Source: Muricauda sp. SCSIO 65647
Lineage (GTDB): Bacteria > Bacteroidota > Bacteroidia > Flavobacteriales > Flavobacteriaceae
Length of the DNA stretch: 64,000 bases
Direction: 5' to 3'
NCBI RefSeq assembly: GCF_021534965.1
Contig: NZ_CP091037.1
Coordinates: forward strand, 310,001 to 374,000
Every line of letters starts with the position of its first letter. The first letter of the stretch is position 1. A program made the position numbers and the translations under genes. The notes under the pieces are model-generated. The model did no database searches. It was not told where the DNA came from and was given only the letters and a program-made list of their open reading frames with translations. Positions 60,817-64,000 of the stretch are shown here, piece by piece.

Positions 60817-62850
60817 ATGGAGGAGAAAGATCACAAACTGCAAGATGCTGCAGGGGAGCAAGAACATAAAGAAAACGAACCGAAAGATTCAGAAAAACAG
60901 GCCCTTGACCCGTTGGTAGAAGAAAAAAAAACTGACCAATCGGAAGACGAAGAAACCGAGATGGCCCCTACAGCTGAAGAGAGCGAAAACGATAAAGACG
61001 TTCAAGAGGAAATCGATGAGGAGAATGCCGAAGATGCCGAAGACAAAGAAAACGAAAAAAGGCACCACATTCCTTTCTTGGATTACCATTCCATGCCAAT
61101 GGAGAACCTGGTCGGTGAATTACAACGACTGGTAAGGAACGAAAAGGTTCAGGCCATCAACAAGCATGTCAACTCCATCAAATACGAGTTTGACCAAAAG
61201 TACCAAGAGTTTATTGAGCACAAAAAGGAAGAATTCGTCGCCAATGGTGGCAATGAAATTGACTTCAGGTACAATTCGGTCACCAAAAGACAGTTCAACG
61301 AGGTTTACGGCGAATACCGTGAAAAACGCGACCACTATTATAAAAATCTCGAAAAGACCCTAAAGGAGAACCTAGACAAACGATTGGCCATCATCGAACA
61401 GCTCAAAGGTCTTGTGAATGTCGAAGAAGACATGAACACCACCTACAAGAACTTCAAAGAACTGCAAGAACAGTGGCGCAATGTAGGGCCCATACCGCGA
61501 AGTAACTATAATGATGTATGGCGCACCTATCATCACCATACCGAAATATTCTACGATTTTCTGCACCTGAACCGCGAACTGCGCGATCTCGATTTCAGGC
61601 ACAACCTTGAAGAAAAGCAAAAGTTGGTCGAACGTGCCGAAGCATTGCTCACAGAGACCGATCTGGGCAAGGCTTTTCGAGAATTGCAAACGTTGCACAA
61701 GATCTGGAAAGAAGATATTGGGCCAGTGGCCAAAGAGCACCGCGAAGAGGTCTGGGAACGGTTTAGCAATGCCACAAAGGCACTGCACCTGAGAAGGCAA
61801 GAGTTCAACAAAGAGCTGGAAAAGCAGTTTGAGAAAAACCTTGAAACAAAAAATGGACTTATCGCTTCCATAACCGTGTTGAGTGAAAATGTAGCGGACA
61901 GCCATAGAGTGATACAGCAACAGATAAAAGAGGTAGAAGGGCTACGTGACGCTTTTTTCAAAGCGGGCAAAGTACCACAAAAAAGCAGTAATGCCACTTG
62001 GACAGCCTTCAAAGAAGCCGTTCGTGCATTTAACCGAAAAAAGAACCAGTTCTACAAAGACCTCAAGAAGGGCCAACATGAAAACCTCGAGAAGAAAAAA
62101 GCGCTCTTGGCGTTGGCCGTCTCTCTAAAAGATAGTGAAGACTTTGAATCGACCACTCCTGAAATGAAGCGAATCCAGGCGGAGTGGAAAAAAATCGGCC
62201 ACGTACCCCGAAAGTACTCTGATAAAATATGGAACGAGTTTAAAGAAGCCTGCAACCATTATTTTGACCGTATGCACTCTCGGCGCAATGCCGCCCATAA
62301 GGTAGAATATGAAAACTATGAGAAAAAGAATGCCTGTTTGAATCGGTTAAAAGCTTTTACCCTAGGCAAAGACAAAGAAAAAGATCTACAGACCGTCAAA
62401 GATTTCGTTGAGGAATGGAAAGGCTATGGGCGCATACCCTACAACAAAAAACACATCAACGGTAAATTCAACAAAATCATAGATGCCCTTTTAAAAAAAT
62501 TAGGGGTTGATAGGCAAGAGGCCGAATTGATGAAGTATGGCAACAAAATACAGCAATTGGCTCGAGCCGACAGCAATAGGGCCATAGCCAACGAACGTAC
62601 GTTCATAAAGCGCAAGATAAACGATGCCAAAAATGAGATTCGGCAACTTGAGAACAACCTTCAATTCTTTAGCGGTGCCTCAGAAGATAACCCCTTGGTA
62701 CAAGAGGTGGTCAAAAACATAGAACGGCACAAAGAGACCCTATCGACTTGGAAAGCCAAGTTGAAAAAGCTCAACGTGATGGAAAATAGGTTGAGCAAAG
62801 AGGCAGATGACGAAAATGATAGTGCCAACGGTTCAGACGAAGAAGAATAG
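60817..62850 (+). CDS. DUF349 repeat coiled-coil protein
   Basis: 677 aa. The N-terminal ~90 residues are highly acidic and low in complexity, followed by about six DUF349 units with the recurring pattern of WRNVGPIPRS, WKEDIGPVAKEH, WKKIGHVPRKYSDKIWNEF and WKGYGRIPYNKKHINGKFN. Each unit is a helical bundle with Trp and Arg cores. These proteins are cytoplasmic; relatives may interact with nucleic acid or ribosomes, though no activity is established. C-terminus is again acidic. Confidence 0.9.
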   Translation: MEEKDHKLQDAAGEQEHKENEPKDSEKQALDPLVEEKKTDQSEDEETEMAPTAEESENDKDVQEEIDEENAEDAEDKENEKRHHIPFLDYHSMPMENLVGELQRLVRNEKVQAINKHVNSIKYEFDQKYQEFIEHKKEEFVANGGNEIDFRYNSVTKRQFNEVYGEYREKRDHYYKNLEKTLKENLDKRLAIIEQLKGLVNVEEDMNTTYKNFKELQEQWRNVGPIPRSNYNDVWRTYHHHTEIFYDFLHLNRELRDLDFRHNLEEKQKLVERAEALLTETDLGKAFRELQTLHKIWKEDIGPVAKEHREEVWERFSNATKALHLRRQEFNKELEKQFEKNLETKNGLIASITVLSENVADSHRVIQQQIKEVEGLRDAFFKAGKVPQKSSNATWTAFKEAVRAFNRKKNQFYKDLKKGQHENLEKKKALLALAVSLKDSEDFESTTPEMKRIQAEWKKIGHVPRKYSDKIWNEFKEACNHYFDRMHSRRNAAHKVEYENYEKKNACLNRLKAFTLGKDKEKDLQTVKDFVEEWKGYGRIPYNKKHINGKFNKIIDALLKKLGVDRQEAELMKYGNKIQQLARADSNRAIANERTFIKRKINDAKNEIRQLENNLQFFSGASEDNPLVQEVVKNIERHKETLSTWKAKLKKLNVMENRLSKEADDENDSANGSDEEE

Positions 62851-62909
62851 ACCCTTCTGAAATATTATTCAAGACCTGATCCGACTAGTTATTTGAATTG
62901 ATCTGGGCT

Positions 62910-63851
62910 TTAATACCTTGCTACTCCCTTCCTTGCAATTTCAAACTCGCCGATTATCTCTTGAAGAATCTGGGCAGCGGGCTTAACATCATGAATCAAT
63001 GCGGAGACTTGCCCGATTTCAAGTTCGCCTTCCTCCAGATCACCTTCAAACATTCCTTTCTTGGCACGCGCCCGGCCCAAAAGTGTTTTCAATTCCTCAA
63101 CCGTTGCACCCTTGGCATAGGCCTGTTGTACATCTTGGTAAAATTTATTTTTTAGCAATCTTACGGGAGCAAGCTCTTTGAGTGTCAGTTGGGTATCGCC
63201 CTCTTTGGCCTTGACCACTTCATTCTTGAACAGGGGATGTGATGAAGCCTCTTCACTGGCCACAAAACGACTGCCAACCTGCACGCCATCGGCCCCAAGT
63301 ACCATAGCGGCCAACATCTGATGCCCAGTAGCAATGCCCCCAGCGGCAATTAAGGGGATATTGATCTTTTCTTTTACCGCAGGAATCAACACCATAGTGG
63401 TTGTCTCATCACGGCCATTGTGGCCGCCCGCTTCAAAGCCTTCGGCCACCACGGCATCAACACCAGCTTCTTGGGCCTTTAAGGCAAATTTGACACTGCT
63501 GACCACATGCACCACCGCAATGTCTTTCTTTTTCAAAAAAGATGTCCAAGTTTTGGGATTTCCCGCAGAAGTGAACACAATTTTGACCTCATTGTCTACA
63601 ACAATCTGCATCAACCTATCGATATCAGGATACAACATGGGTACGTTGACCCCAAATGGCTTATCCGTGGCCTTTTTACATTTTTGAATGTGTTCTAGCA
63701 AGACCTCGGGGTACATGCTCCCCGCTCCTAAAATTCCAAGCCCACCGGCATTGGCAACTGCCGAAGCCAATCGCCAGCCACTGGCCCATACCATACCTGC
63801 CTGTACAACAGGATACTGAACATTGAAAAGTGTTGTAATCTTGTTTTGCAT
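62910..63851 (-). CDS. FMN-dependent oxidoreductase (nitronate monooxygenase/FabK-like)
   Basis: 313 aa. FMN-binding TIM barrel with VQAGMVWASGWRLASAVANAGGLGILG near the start (quoted in part), FGVNVPML, DAVVAEGFEAGGHNG and PLIAAGGIATGHQMLAAMVLGADGVQVGSRF (partial). It belongs to the NMO/FabK/IMPDH-like family. Nitronate oxidation and enoyl-ACP reduction are both possible; the family member in flavobacteria is usually annotated as nitronate monooxygenase. It lies 4 nt after the mnmA stop. Confidence 0.85.
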   Translation of the reverse strand: MQNKITTLFNVQYPVVQAGMVWASGWRLASAVANAGGLGILGAGSMYPEVLLEHIQKCKKATDKPFGVNVPMLYPDIDRLMQIVVDNEVKIVFTSAGNPKTWTSFLKKKDIAVVHVVSSVKFALKAQEAGVDAVVAEGFEAGGHNGRDETTTMVLIPAVKEKINIPLIAAGGIATGHQMLAAMVLGADGVQVGSRFVASEEASSHPLFKNEVVKAKEGDTQLTLKELAPVRLLKNKFYQDVQQAYAKGATVEELKTLLGRARAKKGMFEGDLEEGELEIGQVSALIHDVKPAAQILQEIIGEFEIARKGVARY

Positions 63852-63855
63852 GCCG

Positions 63856-64000
63856 CTAAGATATCACTCCCGAACCAATCAGTTCATCACCGATATACCA
63901 AGCAACGAATTGGCCCTCGGTAATGGCAGACTGCTTTTCGTCAAAATCGACATAGAGTCCGCCCTCAACTTTATGAAGAGTTGCTTTTTGTAAAGGCTGT
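63856..64000 (-). CDS. mnmA: 3' end of tRNA 2-thiouridylase
   Basis: 48 codons, truncated by the window edge, ending at the TAG at 63856-63858. The C-terminal beta-domain signature is visible: [22 protein letters not shown], matching the MnmA ending with GQxxAxY and LGSGVI-type residues. MnmA makes the 2-thiouridine of tRNA wobble bases for Lys, Glu and Gln. Downstream gene is the flavin oxidoreductase. Confidence 0.72.
   Translation of the reverse strand, partial: QPLQKATLHKVEGGLYVDFDEKQSAITEGQFVAWYIGDELIGSGVIS

Noticed and set aside
61372-61920. Long minus-strand open frame of 182 codons inside the DUF349 gene
   Set aside because: Shadow of a strongly biased coiled-coil gene; its peptide shows no recognisable motif.
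1-64000. tRNA, rRNA, CRISPR or IS elements
   Set aside because: No tRNA cloverleaf, rRNA segment, regularly spaced repeat-spacer array or transposase gene was recognised.

Overview
The window reads as chromosomal DNA of a marine-type flavobacterium (Bacteroidota, Flavobacteriaceae). The evidence is a gldI gliding lipoprotein gene, many lipoproteins with a flavobacterial lipobox, promoters with the Bacteroidota -7 box TAnnTTTG and almost no Shine-Dalgarno sequences, and family-typical gene orders (parA-parB-DUF5683-dapB-lepB-wbqC; rhomboid-rhomboid-mutL-ribH; nrnA-gldI-PPIase). The genus (Allomuricauda/Muricauda-like) is only a guess from overall look. No rRNA, tRNA, CRISPR array, IS element or prophage was recognised.

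Layout. 1-1471: a truncated unknown secreted or anchored protein and a PQQ-type sugar dehydrogenase lipoprotein. 1479-1647: a heptanucleotide array between two converging genes. 1634-11365: a muropeptide and amino-sugar recycling locus with a HEAT-like protein, murQ, a DeoR regulator, a NagB-like/PIG-L fusion, a GHL10-type lipoprotein, an AmpG-like permease, a NagZ-like GH3 and anmK. Together they can import anhydro-muropeptides, split them and take the sugars to GlcNAc-6-P. The fused NagB/PIG-L protein is the likely exit step, and its deaminase-like domain lacks one canonical triad residue. 11370-16275: an MFS exporter and a three-gene biotin-dependent acyl-CoA carboxylase operon. 16471-18819: udk, a DivIC/FtsB protein and the small subunit of methylmalonyl-CoA mutase with no large subunit next to it.

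19053-24780: parAB, DUF5683, dapB, a long LepB, WbqC and DUF6122. 24760-30927 (minus strand): EEP-family protein, two rhomboids, mutL, a small membrane protein, ribH and a TPR protein, back to back with recF, a lipoprotein and dciA (31053-32846). 32895-38242: ndk, a PhoD-like lipoprotein, nrnA, gldI, a cyclophilin-FKBP fusion and DUF3810.

38243-44961 is an accessory island that looks AT-richer. It holds a MarR-GNAT fusion with two clear operators, a start-less gene fragment, two small orphan membrane-protein genes each preceded by the same 12-bp element (cassette-like), an aldo/keto reductase, a YCII/ECF-sigma pair and a GH53 galactanase. 44962-64000 returns to core genes: DUF6503, TrmH-type methyltransferase, M48 protease, Rel/SpoT, Fur-family regulator, purA, a Tat-type Gfo/Idh protein, an OstA-like protein, a class-III aminotransferase, TPR, two DUF368 proteins, aroE, DUF349, a flavin-dependent oxidoreductase and the 3' end of mnmA.

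The signals most worth a second look are the NagB/PIG-L fusion with its divergent operator region, the heptad array, the cassette-like stretch at 39.4-41.0 kb, the MarR operator pair, and three genes whose -7 box lies only 4-5 nt before the ATG, which predicts leaderless mRNAs.
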